DNA from: Clostridia bacterium
Lineage (GTDB): Bacteria > Bacillota > Clostridia > Oscillospirales > Acutalibacteraceae
DNA length: 64,000 nucleotides
Direction of reading: 5' to 3'
Assembly (NCBI GenBank): GCA_017407645.1
Contig: JAFQWE010000026.1
Coordinates: 1-64,000, forward strand
In this document: piece after piece, positions 1-9,500 of the stretch
How the letters are laid out: every line of letters begins with the position of its first letter
Numbering within the stretch: the stretch's first letter is position 1
Program-made: the position numbers and the translations under genes
The notes under the pieces: generated by a model
The model's database searches: none
Seen by the model: the letters and a program-made list of their open reading frames with translations, nothing else
Told to the model about the DNA's origin: nothing

Positions 1-302
1 GAACGGTAGCCGTGCATCATAATAACCGTGCCTTTTGGGTTGGGATGAGCCACAAAAAGTCCCCTGAGCTTAAGTCCGTCGTAAGAGGTGATTTGCACCC
101 TTTCGGCAGTCATTTCAAAAAAGTTCAGTTCACCCTTGGTAATATCGTCAATATAAATTGACCAAGGCACGTTAAGACGCTCCGCCGCAGTACGCTCCCT
201 GTCGTCACGTACAAACGCAATTTTAAAAAATCGGTTAATTACAATATAGCCTGCAACCACAACGGTTAAAATTAAAACTCCAACAATTATAAAGGGCAAC
301 AA
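1..302 (-). CDS. Membrane-anchored alpha/beta hydrolase, partial (3' part beyond window)
   Basis: The minus frame is open from 302 to the window edge. It begins with a hydrophobic segment of about 18 residues (signal anchor), continues with a short charged region, and reaches a beta-strand plus HGY motif (TVIMMHGY) near the edge. This matches the start of an alpha/beta hydrolase fold of the BEM46/YfhR-like type. The catalytic residues lie outside the window. A GGAG at 308-311 favours a TTG start at 302 (or 299); a GTG at 308 overlaps the GGAG and is less likely. It follows the malG-type permease gene by 16 bases, so it is probably the last gene of the maltodextrin operon. The substrate is unknown. 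Confidence 0.7.
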   Translation of the reverse strand, partial: MLPFIIVGVLILTVVVAGYIVINRFFKIAFVRDDRERTAAERLNVPWSIYIDDITKGELNFFEMTAERVQITSYDGLKLRGLFVAHPNPKGTVIMMHGYR

Positions 303-318
303 TATCACTCCAACCAAA

Positions 319-1170
319 TCAGCCCTTAACTGCGCCCCCTGTTACTCCGCTGACGTAATACCGTTGCAGGAACATAAACAGAAGTCCCACAGGTATGGCT
401 ACAAGCACACTGCCTGCGCAAAAACGGGTAAAGTAGGCAAATATATTTTCTCGGGACAGCATCTGAAAAAGTCCCAAGGACAAGGTGTATTGATTATAGT
501 TATCTTTCATTATAACACTGACAAAGATAAAATCGGCAAAGGGCGCAACAAACGAAGTCAGTGCAGTGTATACGATAATCGGCTTTGACAGAGGGAGCGT
601 TATCTTCCAGAATATCTGATTTCGGCTTGCGCCGTCAATGGTTGCCGCCTCGTCAAGTGAGCGCGGCAAGGTGTCAAAGAAACCCTTTGCCACAAAATAA
701 CCAAGCGCCGCCGAAGAAGAATAGACAAGCACCAAGGATATTAACGATTGGCCAAGTCCTATTATTTTAAGCAGGTAATAGACGGCAATCATAGACATAA
801 AACCGGGGAACATTCCAAGTATAAGTCCCAAGTTCATATAGGTTTTGCGGGAGGGAAAACGCAGTCGGCTAAAGGCGTAGCTAATCATAAGCACCATAAG
901 AGTTGATATGATGCAGGTAAAGATAGCAACTATAAGGGTATTAAGATACCATTTTGGATAGTTAAACAAATCTGTTTCGGTGAAAAGCCGTATATAGTTA
1001 TCAAGGGTAAAGCCCTTGGGGATTATATATTCAGTGTAGGCTCCGTTTTCGGCGCGAAAGGACTGAAGCACCAAATAGACTATAGGCAGCAGCCACAATA
1101 TTGCAAGCAGTGTGAGCAGTGCATAGATTGCAGTGTCTGATATTTTGCGCCGAAGCTTATAAGATTTCAT
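319..1170 (-). CDS. malG: Maltodextrin ABC transporter permease, MalG type
   Basis: This 283-residue integral membrane protein has about six hydrophobic segments and the cytoplasmic EAA loop (EAATIDGASRNQIFWKITLP) at about residue 174, which docks onto the transport ATPase. The C-terminus QRYYVSGVTGGAVKG is the typical MalG ending. It pairs with the MalF-type gene just upstream, whose stop overlaps this start by four bases (ATGA), implying translational coupling. The substrate is inferred from neighbouring malQ and glgP: maltose or maltodextrin. No ATPase gene is present in the visible operon, so a shared MsmX/MalK-type ATPase encoded elsewhere probably powers it. Confidence 0.9.
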   Translation of the reverse strand: MKSYKLRRKISDTAIYALLTLLAILWLLPIVYLVLQSFRAENGAYTEYIIPKGFTLDNYIRLFTETDLFNYPKWYLNTLIVAIFTCIISTLMVLMISYAFSRLRFPSRKTYMNLGLILGMFPGFMSMIAVYYLLKIIGLGQSLISLVLVYSSSAALGYFVAKGFFDTLPRSLDEAATIDGASRNQIFWKITLPLSKPIIVYTALTSFVAPFADFIFVSVIMKDNYNQYTLSLGLFQMLSRENIFAYFTRFCAGSVLVAIPVGLLFMFLQRYYVSGVTGGAVKG

Positions 1171-2546
1171 CCAAACTGCTCCTCCTTTGTTGCGGCGGCA
1201 GAGCGATTGTAAACTATAATTGATGCCACTGCAGTAATTATAAAGACGGCAATACCGATTACTGCCGCAAGGTTATAATTTTGCTCGTTAACCGTCTGTT
1301 TATACAGCCAAGTAACCAAAAGGTCGGTTTTGCCCGCCTGATAGTATTCAAGGGTTAAGGGTCCTCCGCCCGTTAGCAGATAAATTATATTGAAGTTGTT
1401 TATATTGCCCACAAACTGTGTTATCAGATAGGGCGTTGTAACAAAAAGCATATAGGGCAGGGTTATCTTGAAAAAAACTCTTACGGGGCCTGCTCCGTCA
1501 ATGCGCGCCGCCTCGTACATATCTTCGGGGATGTTGCTGAGTATGCCCGTTATAATTAGCATTGAATAGGGTATGCCAATCCACATATTGACAATGACCA
1601 CTGTAATTTTTGCAAGCAATGGGTCGGTTAAAAATCCTATTGGCGAGTCAGCAAGCCCTAACTGCTGTATAAGGATGTTTATGCCCCCTTGGGCGTGAAG
1701 CAGTTGGGACATAAGCATAAGGGTTACAAATTGAGGTATGGCGATGGTTGATATAAAGACCATTCGCCAGCCTTTTTTGAACTTTATTGACTTCTTATTT
1801 ATCATAAGAGCCAAAATCATACCGAATATATAGTTGGTAAAGGTGGATAAAATTGCCCACAAAACCGTCCAACCCAAAAGGCGCACAAAGGTATAACTGA
1901 TTTTGTCGTTACCGCCAAGAATAGAGGTAAAATTGTCAAATCCCACCCAGGTGAAGAGGTTGCCCGGAGGTTGATGGGCTTTGTCAAAGTTGGTAAATGC
2001 CATAAGCACCATAAATATAAGGGGAAGCAAAGTAAAGGTAGTCACAAGCAGTGTGGGGATTGAAAGCAGTGTAATATGATAATTCTTGCTGTCAAGAGAT
2101 GCAATCTGCTCTTTTAAGGTGACTATATGCTCCCCCCTTTTCTGTGCAAGCTGGCTTTTGTAAGCCGCCCTGCAGTTTGATGCCCAGACTATGAAAAAAA
2201 GTATTGTAATTATCACCGTAAGGGTGCCGAACAGCAATATTTCAACTGAATTGTCCCCTTGGGTGTAGATATAAATTCCAAGCTCCTCGTCAAAAACCTT
2301 GCCTTGAGTCTGTGTACCCAAGGTGGTGAATTTTACAAGATATTTGCCGCCGAAGACTATCATATAGGCAATATAGGCGATTTGGGTAAAAAGATACACC
2401 GCACCTCTTGCAAAGGTGCGGCGTGCAAATCCCCACAGTCCCATTACAAGAAAGGATAGCCTTGTGACAGCGTCGCCTTTTGCAAAGGCAGTTACAACTT
2501 CGGCGGCATAACGCAGCACCTTTGGTGCCCGTCGGCTTTTATTCAA
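1167..2546 (-). CDS. malF: Maltodextrin ABC transporter permease, MalF type
   Basis: This 459-residue permease has extra N-terminal hydrophobic segments (about residues 50-70 and 100-120) before the MetI-like core, as in MalF proteins. The EAA loop (EAARIDGAGPVRVFFKITLP) is at about residue 345. It forms the heterodimeric membrane channel with the following permease, with which it overlaps by four bases. The lipoprotein binding-protein gene lies about 50 bases upstream in the same direction. The long N-terminus has no close resemblance to the large periplasmic P2 loop of E. coli MalF, as expected for a Gram-positive member. Confidence 0.9.
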   Translation of the reverse strand: MNKSRRAPKVLRYAAEVVTAFAKGDAVTRLSFLVMGLWGFARRTFARGAVYLFTQIAYIAYMIVFGGKYLVKFTTLGTQTQGKVFDEELGIYIYTQGDNSVEILLFGTLTVIITILFFIVWASNCRAAYKSQLAQKRGEHIVTLKEQIASLDSKNYHITLLSIPTLLVTTFTLLPLIFMVLMAFTNFDKAHQPPGNLFTWVGFDNFTSILGGNDKISYTFVRLLGWTVLWAILSTFTNYIFGMILALMINKKSIKFKKGWRMVFISTIAIPQFVTLMLMSQLLHAQGGINILIQQLGLADSPIGFLTDPLLAKITVVIVNMWIGIPYSMLIITGILSNIPEDMYEAARIDGAGPVRVFFKITLPYMLFVTTPYLITQFVGNINNFNIIYLLTGGGPLTLEYYQAGKTDLLVTWLYKQTVNEQNYNLAAVIGIAVFIITAVASIIVYNRSAAATKEEQFG

Positions 2547-2594
2547 CGCGCCACCGCTCCTTCCGTAATTTTGTGGTACATATTTAATCTGTTT

Positions 2595-3794
2595 TTATGA
2601 CGTTATATCCTTGACCATACTGTCAAGCTGTTGTTTTATTGACTGGGAATAATCCTTGTTTTCCATTGCCGTACCAAAGGCTTCAACAGGTGACCAAAAG
2701 GTCGCTAAAATACCTCGTTGTGATACACCGTGTTTGTTTTGCTCGGCAAGGGCATTAAGGGCAATATTCTTTTTCACTTCCTCGTTTTCTGCCGCTTTTT
2801 TGTTAGAGGGGCCTGCGGCTCTCTCTTTAAAGCGAAGCAGCTGATTTTCTTCATTGGTTATCCATTCGGCAAGCTTCATTGCCTCAACAGGCTCTTTAGT
2901 GGATGAGTTAACACCGATAAGCTTATAGCCTGCAAAGCTTTTAAGTTGGGTATCTTCGTCACCGATTTTTGCAGTAGGCAGTTTGGCGGCGGCATAATTT
3001 TTGCCTAACTTCTGCTTAACTGCATCGGCAGTCCACGCACCTGATACGCCTGCGGCAATATTGCCACCTATACCGCCTGTAAAGACGGCATCGTCACCTG
3101 TTACAAAAGCAGAGTGGGCGCACAAGTTTTTGATGGCTTCGCCTGCTTCTATTCCATCTTCGTTATTAAAGTCGCAAACCTGCTTACCGTCGTCACCAAG
3201 CTCTACCTCACAACCTGCGGCAAGGAAGAAGGAGGCGGCATACCATCCGTTTGACACGTCCATAAAGAATTTTTTGCCCTGTTCCTGACAGGCGGCAAGC
3301 ACTCCCTCAAGAGTTTTTGCCTGCTCCTCTGACACAACCGACTTGTCGTAATACATAAAGTAGCCGTTGTCGGACGTGGCGGGATAGGCATAAAGAGCGT
3401 CGTCAATTGTTGCCGCCTCAACCGATGCCTCGGTGTTGCGAGAGGTAATCTGCTCTTTGTTGCGGGTAATTTCATACAGAGCGCCTGCGTTTACCAAATC
3501 ATAAATCTGGTCGTCAGGGAAAGAGAAAACGTCGGCTGCGGCGGCTGCATCTTCAAGCAGTCGTTTTTGCGCGTCGTTTTCACCTACAACACCCAAAGTA
3601 ATGTTATAGGTTTTGTCGGGATTGGCTTTTTTAAAAGAGTCTATCATTGTTTGAAGCACTTTTTGGTCATCTTGTGCTCCCCACACCCTCAGATTGACGG
3701 TTTCGCCATTATCTGAGGTGTTGTTGCTTCTTCCACACGCCGCAAGGCTTACGCAAAGGATTACGGCAGTTAAAACAGCAAACAGTTTTTTCAT
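2595..3794 (-). CDS. malE: Maltodextrin-binding lipoprotein of ABC transporter, MalE type
   Basis: This 399-residue extracellular solute-binding protein (family 1) captures the sugar and delivers it to the MalF/MalG permeases. The N-terminus is a lipoprotein signal peptide ending in the lipobox LAAC at about residues 17-20. The chosen ATG at 3794 has GGGGA eight bases upstream and overlaps the glgP stop as ATGA; a start 15 bases further out lacks a ribosome site. The substrate is inferred from context. The protein is rich in Asp/Glu and ends SMVKDITS. Confidence 0.88.
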   Translation of the reverse strand: MKKLFAVLTAVILCVSLAACGRSNNTSDNGETVNLRVWGAQDDQKVLQTMIDSFKKANPDKTYNITLGVVGENDAQKRLLEDAAAAADVFSFPDDQIYDLVNAGALYEITRNKEQITSRNTEASVEAATIDDALYAYPATSDNGYFMYYDKSVVSEEQAKTLEGVLAACQEQGKKFFMDVSNGWYAASFFLAAGCEVELGDDGKQVCDFNNEDGIEAGEAIKNLCAHSAFVTGDDAVFTGGIGGNIAAGVSGAWTADAVKQKLGKNYAAAKLPTAKIGDEDTQLKSFAGYKLIGVNSSTKEPVEAMKLAEWITNEENQLLRFKERAAGPSNKKAAENEEVKKNIALNALAEQNKHGVSQRGILATFWSPVEAFGTAMENKDYSQSIKQQLDSMVKDITS

Positions 3795-6085
3795 TTCTTG
3801 ATTCCCCATATTCTCTTAGCATATTCACCAACCGAGCGGTCACTTGAAAAGTAACCTGCACCGGCGATGTTCATAATACGCTTAGAGGCAAAGGAGTCTT
3901 CGTCACGATACTCGCGGTTAAGTCGGTCTCGGGTATCGCAGTAGGATGCAAAATCTGCACAGACCATATATCTGTCTTCGTTTTTAAGTGAGTCGCTTAA
4001 ATCACTGAACATTCCGCTTCCGTCATCCTGTAGGGTGCCGTCGGTTAAAGCGTCAACCACCCTTTTAAGACGGGGATTGGAATCAATATAGCGCATTGGA
4101 GTATAATCGCCTTTTAATTTTTCAACCTCTTCAACTCGAAGGCCGAAAATATAGTTGTTCTGCTCTCCTGCCTGCTCTACGATTTCAACGTTGGCGCCGT
4201 CATAGGTGCCAAGGGTTACTGCGCCGTTAAGCATCAGTTTCATATTGCCCGTACCCGATGCCTCGGTGCCTGCAAGAGAAATTTGCTCGCTTATATCGGC
4301 GGCAGGAATTATCTTTTCAGCATAGGACACGTTGTAGTCGGTAACAAAGACAACCTGAATTTTATCGCGGAGCTGGGGTGATGCCTCAACATATTCGCTG
4401 ACGGCATTTATCAGCTTGATTACCGCCTTTGCCATATAATATCCCGGAGCAGCCTTGCCGCCGAAAATATATACGGTTGGGGTGAAATCTGCAAGCTCAC
4501 CCGACTCAATTCTGAAGCAGGTATCAAGCACCGATAAAATATTGAGCAGTTGGCGTTTATACTCATGCAGTCGTTTGATTTGCACGTCGTATATTGCATC
4601 TAAACGTATTTCACGCTTCTCGCGTTCAAATATATAATGCGCAAGTTGTTCCTTTTTTATTCTCTTTATTTGCTTGATTTTTTCAATAAAAGCTTTATCG
4701 TTTGCAAAATCTTGCAAGCGGTCAATTCCCTTTAAGGTAAGAGATGCATCTTCACCCAAGGTGTCGGCAACAAGTTCTGCCAATTCGGGATTGCACAAGG
4801 CAAGCCATCGGCGAGGGGTGATGCCGTTGGTAACGTTGATTATACTGTCGGGGTTAAGGTCGTGCCATTCTTTAAGGACGGTATCTTTCAAAATTTCGGT
4901 ATGAATGGCGGCAACGCCGTTTACCTTGTGAGAGACAAATACCGCAAGACGAGCCATATGCACAGTGTCGTTATCAATAATGTCATAGGGGGTAAAATCG
5001 GTAATTCCCTTGGCAGAAAGTTCTGCGCGAAGTCTCTTTTGAATTTGGCGCAAAACGGGAATAATATGAGGTATTACCGAGCGCATAAGGGACAGACTCC
5101 ACTTTTCCATAGCCTCAGGCATAACGGTATGGTTGGTGTATGAAAAGGTTTTGCGTGCCTCGTTAAATGCCTCGTTAAAGGTCATTCCACCCTCGGTAAG
5201 ACGGAGTATCAGTTCGGGAATAGCAACGGTTGGGTGACTGTCGTTAAGCTGCACCGCATACTGACTGCTGAAGGGCTTGTCTCCACACTTGCGGAGCATA
5301 TCTATAATTGATGCACTGCTGAAAAAGTATTCTTGACGAAGTCTCAGTTTTTTGCCCTGCAAGGTGTCGTCGTTGGGGTAAAGAACGTCGCTGAGTCGTT
5401 CTGCCTTTAGACGACTGTCTGCCGCCTTTTCGTATTTTTGCATATTGAAAAGGTTAAAATCGAAGGGCTCATCACTTTCAGCCTGCCACAGACGGAGTGT
5501 ATTGACGGTGGCGCCGTTTTTGCCGATGATTGCCATATCGTAGGGCACTGCGGTCACGTATCCGTCACCGAATTGCACCTTTACAGCATCGTAATCCTTG
5601 CGGACTGACCATGGGTCTCCCCATTTGAGCCAATCGTCTGCATATTCGCGCTGAAATCCATTTTCAATCTGTTGGCGGAAAAGTCCATAACGGTAGCGTA
5701 TGCCGTAGCCGTCAAGACCGATGCCGCAGTATGCCGCCGATTCAAGATAGCAGGCGGCAAGTCTGCCAAGACCGCCGTTACCTAAAGCGGGGTCACCGAT
5801 ACGCTCAAATATTTCGGGGTCGGCATCGTGCTTTATCATCAGTTCTTTAAATCGGTCAAGAAGTCCCCCGTTAAGCAGGTTGGCATAAACAACTCTGCCA
5901 ATCAAAAATTCTGCCGAAAGATATGCGGCGCGCTTGGTCTTTTTTTGGCGGTTCCACTTTTTTGCCACCTGAGAAAGTGCGGCGCTTGACACCGCGTTGT
6001 AAAGCTGTTTTATATCGGCGGTTTCAATTTCTACGCCGTATTTTGCCAATTCTTCTTTTACCGCTGTTTCAAATTTTATTGCCAT
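3791..6085 (-). CDS. glgP: Glycogen/maltodextrin phosphorylase
   Basis: This GT35 enzyme releases glucose 1-phosphate from alpha-1,4-glucans, using pyridoxal phosphate. It has 764 residues, somewhat shorter than the approximately 800-residue E. coli enzymes. Visible signatures are GNGGLGRLAACYLES near residue 110 and the PLP-lysine region EASGTGNMKLMLNGAV near residue 605-620, followed by DGANVEI. The start overlaps the end of malQ by 17 bases, and the stop overlaps the binding-protein start, so the operon is tightly coupled. With malQ it converts imported maltodextrins to glucose and glucose 1-phosphate. Confidence 0.95.
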   Translation of the reverse strand: MAIKFETAVKEELAKYGVEIETADIKQLYNAVSSAALSQVAKKWNRQKKTKRAAYLSAEFLIGRVVYANLLNGGLLDRFKELMIKHDADPEIFERIGDPALGNGGLGRLAACYLESAAYCGIGLDGYGIRYRYGLFRQQIENGFQREYADDWLKWGDPWSVRKDYDAVKVQFGDGYVTAVPYDMAIIGKNGATVNTLRLWQAESDEPFDFNLFNMQKYEKAADSRLKAERLSDVLYPNDDTLQGKKLRLRQEYFFSSASIIDMLRKCGDKPFSSQYAVQLNDSHPTVAIPELILRLTEGGMTFNEAFNEARKTFSYTNHTVMPEAMEKWSLSLMRSVIPHIIPVLRQIQKRLRAELSAKGITDFTPYDIIDNDTVHMARLAVFVSHKVNGVAAIHTEILKDTVLKEWHDLNPDSIINVTNGITPRRWLALCNPELAELVADTLGEDASLTLKGIDRLQDFANDKAFIEKIKQIKRIKKEQLAHYIFEREKREIRLDAIYDVQIKRLHEYKRQLLNILSVLDTCFRIESGELADFTPTVYIFGGKAAPGYYMAKAVIKLINAVSEYVEASPQLRDKIQVVFVTDYNVSYAEKIIPAADISEQISLAGTEASGTGNMKLMLNGAVTLGTYDGANVEIVEQAGEQNNYIFGLRVEEVEKLKGDYTPMRYIDSNPRLKRVVDALTDGTLQDDGSGMFSDLSDSLKNEDRYMVCADFASYCDTRDRLNREYRDEDSFASKRIMNIAGAGYFSSDRSVGEYAKRIWGIKK

Positions 6086-7544
6086 TGTCTTTCTCCGTTC
6101 TTCCGTAAAGTTGTGCTAACTTGCAAAGGTTTTCTATCTTAATCTCATCAAAAGCGTCTTTTTTCATCCGCCACCGCCAATTACCTGCAGGGGTGCCGGG
6201 GATATTCATTCGGGCGGTTGAACCAAGCCACAAAATATCCTGCATCTGAAAGACGGCTAAATCGCAAGGTGAGGCATAGACAAAGCGCAAAAGTCGGTTT
6301 TTTACGTCATTATCTCCTCTTGCGCCAAGATAGTCGCAAACAAATTCTTTGCGGTCTTGCGGCAATGATTTATACCACCCCGACAGCGTATCATTATCGT
6401 GGGTGCCGCCGTAAATTACCATGTTTTTTGTAAGGCTATAAGGCTCTGCGCCCTCGTCAAATTCAAACTGCATAACCTTCATACCCGGGTATCCCGAATA
6501 TTTTAAAAGCCGCTTTGCCGCAGGATGAGGAAGTCCCAAATCTTCGGCGACAATCTGCATATCCCCTGCCGCAAGGTTTATGGCATCAATAAAGGCTTTT
6601 CCGGGGCCTTTGCGCCATCTGCCCTTTATGGCGGTGTCGCTTGTTGCAGGGATTGACCAGTAGCGCGCAAGACCTATAAAGTGGTCAATTCTTAAGGCAT
6701 CAAAAAGCTTTGATGCCACCTTTATGCGCTGACACCACCAGTCAAAACCGTCATCTGCCATAACTTCCCATCGGTAGAGGGGATTGCCCCACCTTTGCCC
6801 CGTTTCAGAAAAGCAATCGGGGGGCACACCTGCCACGTGGGTTGGATTATAATCCTCGTCAAGTTCAAATTGGTTGGGATTCATCCACACGTCTGCCCCG
6901 TCGGGTGACACGTATATAGGCATATCACCCATAAGCTTTATGCCGATTGAGTTGCAGTAATCGTGGAGAATTTGCCAGTCACCGAAAAAGCGGTACTGCA
7001 AGAATTTGTGATAGTCAATCTCGGCCTTTAATTTATCGGCATACCGTTCTATAACAGAGGGGGTGTAGGCTCTGTCCTCTGTTTTCCAAAAGCATAGCTC
7101 TTTGCCCTTATAGTGACGGCGGATTGCCATAAACAGTGCGTATGGCTCAAGCCAGAATTTGTTTTCTGCCACAAAATCGTGATAGTCTTTGTGGGGAGTA
7201 AACTTTGCAAAGGCACCTCGCAAAATTTTATCCTTAACCGAGCGGACGGCGGCGTAGTTTACATATCCGCTTTCACCCAAGGGTATGGCGCCGCGCTCTG
7301 CAAGTCCGTCCTCTGCAAGCCGCTGAAGGTCGATATAAAGTTCACTGCCTGCAAAGGCTGACAGCGGCTGATAAGGACTATTTCCTTTGCCTGCAGGATT
7401 TACGGGAAGCACCTGCCAATAGGTTTGCCCTGCCCTTTTCAATTTGTCGGCAAAGTCAATTGCCTCTTTACCCAAAGTACCGATTCCGCCTTGGGTTGAC
7501 AGCGCGCTTATCGGCAAAAGTATGCCTGCTGACCGTGTTAACAT
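6069..7544 (-). CDS. malQ: 4-alpha-glucanotransferase (amylomaltase)
   Basis: This GH77 enzyme disproportionates short maltodextrins, making longer chains for the phosphorylase and releasing glucose. It has 491 residues, the normal bacterial length. Motifs seen are the N-terminal RSAGILLPISAL and GIGTLGKEA, the nucleophile region LRIDHFIGLARYW (about residue 285), the acid/base region VAEDLG (about 333) and the transition-state stabiliser region THDNDT (about 383). AGGTGATAGG precedes the ATG. It is the first visible gene of the minus-strand operon. I did not find a convincing promoter in the 110 bases upstream. Confidence 0.95.
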   Translation of the reverse strand: MLTRSAGILLPISALSTQGGIGTLGKEAIDFADKLKRAGQTYWQVLPVNPAGKGNSPYQPLSAFAGSELYIDLQRLAEDGLAERGAIPLGESGYVNYAAVRSVKDKILRGAFAKFTPHKDYHDFVAENKFWLEPYALFMAIRRHYKGKELCFWKTEDRAYTPSVIERYADKLKAEIDYHKFLQYRFFGDWQILHDYCNSIGIKLMGDMPIYVSPDGADVWMNPNQFELDEDYNPTHVAGVPPDCFSETGQRWGNPLYRWEVMADDGFDWWCQRIKVASKLFDALRIDHFIGLARYWSIPATSDTAIKGRWRKGPGKAFIDAINLAAGDMQIVAEDLGLPHPAAKRLLKYSGYPGMKVMQFEFDEGAEPYSLTKNMVIYGGTHDNDTLSGWYKSLPQDRKEFVCDYLGARGDNDVKNRLLRFVYASPCDLAVFQMQDILWLGSTARMNIPGTPAGNWRWRMKKDAFDEIKIENLCKLAQLYGRTEKDNGNKI

Positions 7545-7608
7545 CCTATCACCTCATAAAGTAACGTTAATATATTTTGAATTTTCACATTAAATATGCA
7601 AAAAATGA

Positions 7609-7637
7609 TTGAAACCTTGCTCAGTTTATTTTAGAAT
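7609..7637 (+). promoter_or_regulatory. SigA-type promoter for the dehydrogenase gene
   Basis: TTGAAA and TAGAAT are separated by 17 bases and lie about 20 bases before the ATG at 7658. Confidence 0.65.
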
Positions 7638-7657
7638 AGAACAAAAGGAGTGGAAAT

Positions 7658-8626
7658 ATGAAAACTGTTGTGCTTGACTGCAATACCGTTGTTTCAAATG
7701 GTGACATATCCCTTGAGCCTATTTGCGCTTTGGGTGACACCTTTTTGTACGATATGCTTAATGAAGATGAAATTTTGCAGGTTGCAGAGGATGCCGACGC
7801 TATTATTTGCAACAAGGCAAATATGAACAGTCGGGTTATTGACCACTGCAAAAGCTTAAAATATATCGGGCTTTTTGCCACAGGCTACAACAACGTTGAC
7901 CTTGACGCCGCTACCAAACGGGGTATTGCCGTTTGCAACGTGCCCGACTACTCTACCCACTCGGTTACTCAGCATACTATCGGGCTTATGCTTAGTATGG
8001 CAGGCAGTATCTGTGCCTACGACCGCTCGGTCCATTCGGGTGATTGGTGCCGCAGTGCCGCATTTACCTATCTTACTGAGCCTATGTGCGAGGTCAGAGG
8101 CAAAACTCTTGGTATATTTGGCTTTGGCGCCATCGGTAAATCGGTGGCAAAGGTTGCAGATGCCCTTGGTATGAAGGTTATCGTTTGCACCCGTACCCAA
8201 AGGCCTGACTGCCCTTACGAATACGTAAACAAAGAGGAATTGTTTAAAAATTCCGATTTTTTAACCCTGCATTGCCCTTTGACCGACAGTACCCGTCAGC
8301 TTGTAAACAAGGATACACTTTCCCTTATGAAAAACAGCGCCTATATCATTAACACGTCTCGCGGCGGTGTTATTAACGAGGCAGACCTGATTGATGCCCT
8401 AAACTCGGGCAAAATTGCAGGCGCCGCCATTGACGTTGCAGTTAATGAGCCTATGAAAGAGGGGGACCCTCTGCTTAACGGGAAGAATCTGATTATTACG
8501 CCCCACGTGGCTTGGGCAACTCCTGAAGCGCGTCGCAGACTTGTTGGCATCGTTGCAAAAAATCTTGAGAGTTTTATGCAGGGCGCGCCCCAAAACTGTG
8601 TAAATTTAGGTGAAGCAAATGTTTGA
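7658..8626 (+). CDS. NAD-dependent D-2-hydroxyacid dehydrogenase
   Basis: This 322-residue member of the D-isomer 2-hydroxyacid dehydrogenase family reduces 2-oxoacids; glycerate/hydroxypyruvate or a lactate-like substrate is possible. It carries the Rossmann motif [13 protein letters not shown] at about residue 150, the substrate arginine in [10 protein letters not shown] (about 233), the glutamate in VNEP (about 262), and the catalytic histidine in HVAWATPEA (about 281). AAAGGAGTGG precedes the ATG. The start of the LicD-like gene overlaps its last eight bases. The exact substrate is not deducible. Confidence 0.9.
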   Translation: MKTVVLDCNTVVSNGDISLEPICALGDTFLYDMLNEDEILQVAEDADAIICNKANMNSRVIDHCKSLKYIGLFATGYNNVDLDAATKRGIAVCNVPDYSTHSVTQHTIGLMLSMAGSICAYDRSVHSGDWCRSAAFTYLTEPMCEVRGKTLGIFGFGAIGKSVAKVADALGMKVIVCTRTQRPDCPYEYVNKEELFKNSDFLTLHCPLTDSTRQLVNKDTLSLMKNSAYIINTSRGGVINEADLIDALNSGKIAGAAIDVAVNEPMKEGDPLLNGKNLIITPHVAWATPEARRRLVGIVAKNLESFMQGAPQNCVNLGEANV

Positions 8627-9428
8627 ATTTAAAGAAGGCCAGTTGCGCGCACTTCAACTGAAATCCCTTGAAATACTTAAGGCTTTCAAGGCGTTTTGCG
8701 ACCAAAACGAGCTTACGTTCTTTTTGTGCGGCGGCGGTTGCATCGGCGCTGTGCGACACGGCGGATTTATTCCTTGGGATGATGACATTGACCTGTTTAT
8801 GCCACGCGCCGATTACGAAAAGCTGTATGAAATTTGGCAGGATACCGACAAATACGCCTTGCTTCGCACCGACAAGGATAAATACTGCGGTCAGTACATA
8901 ACTACTTTTGTGGACAAGACCACCCGATGCATAACCAAAGAGCAAGAAAATCTGACCGATATTCCACGTGGCATTGCTCTTGACATTTTACCCTTGGATG
9001 CCTGCCCTGACGGTAAAATTGGACGGCTTACTCAAAAGATAAACGCCGTTTTGTTTTGCCTTTACAATTATGGTGTGCCGCAAAATCACGGTGGAATAGT
9101 AAAATTGGCTTGCAAATTTTTGCTTGCACTTAAGCCTACCGAAAAAGCAAGGCTCAAGGCGTGGAAAAAATATGAAAAGCGGATGACCAAATATTCCCTT
9201 AAAGATTGCAACAAGGTGGTTGAGCTTTGCTCAGGATTGGGATACATCGGCAACGAATTCCCGAAAGAATGGTTTGAAAGCGCCGTGTATCTGCCTTTTG
9301 AAGACACCGAAATGCCTTTGCCAAAGGGGTACGACCAATATCTGCGCTACGTTTTTGGGGATTATATGCAGCTGCCCCCTGAGGATAAAAGGCACGGCAA
9401 CCATTCATTTGTTGAACTTGAATTTTAA
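8619..9428 (+). CDS. LicD-family nucleotidyl/phosphotransferase-like protein
   Basis: This protein of about 269 residues belongs to the LicD family, whose founding members attach phosphocholine (or related phospho-groups) to cell-surface glycans. The signature is [28 protein letters not shown] near residues 33-60, with the nucleotidyltransferase-like acidic cluster DDDID. The ATG at 8619 has AGGTG six bases upstream; a GTG at 8610 is an alternative. It overlaps the preceding dehydrogenase gene by eight bases. A choline-binding-type repeat protein at the end of this window fits a choline-decorated wall, but that link is inference. Confidence 0.85.
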   Translation: MFEFKEGQLRALQLKSLEILKAFKAFCDQNELTFFLCGGGCIGAVRHGGFIPWDDDIDLFMPRADYEKLYEIWQDTDKYALLRTDKDKYCGQYITTFVDKTTRCITKEQENLTDIPRGIALDILPLDACPDGKIGRLTQKINAVLFCLYNYGVPQNHGGIVKLACKFLLALKPTEKARLKAWKKYEKRMTKYSLKDCNKVVELCSGLGYIGNEFPKEWFESAVYLPFEDTEMPLPKGYDQYLRYVFGDYMQLPPEDKRHGNHSFVELEF

Positions 9429-9449
9429 CCGTTTTATTTTACACCGATA

Positions 9450-9478
9450 TTGAAAAATTATCAAGAAAAACATATAGT
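9450..9478 (+). promoter_or_regulatory. SigA-type promoter for alpha-galactosidase
   Basis: TTGAAA, a 17-base spacer and TATAGT are followed by GGAGG just before the ATG at 9501. Confidence 0.55.
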
Positions 9479-9500
9479 TTTCTTGTTTTGGAGGATTATT

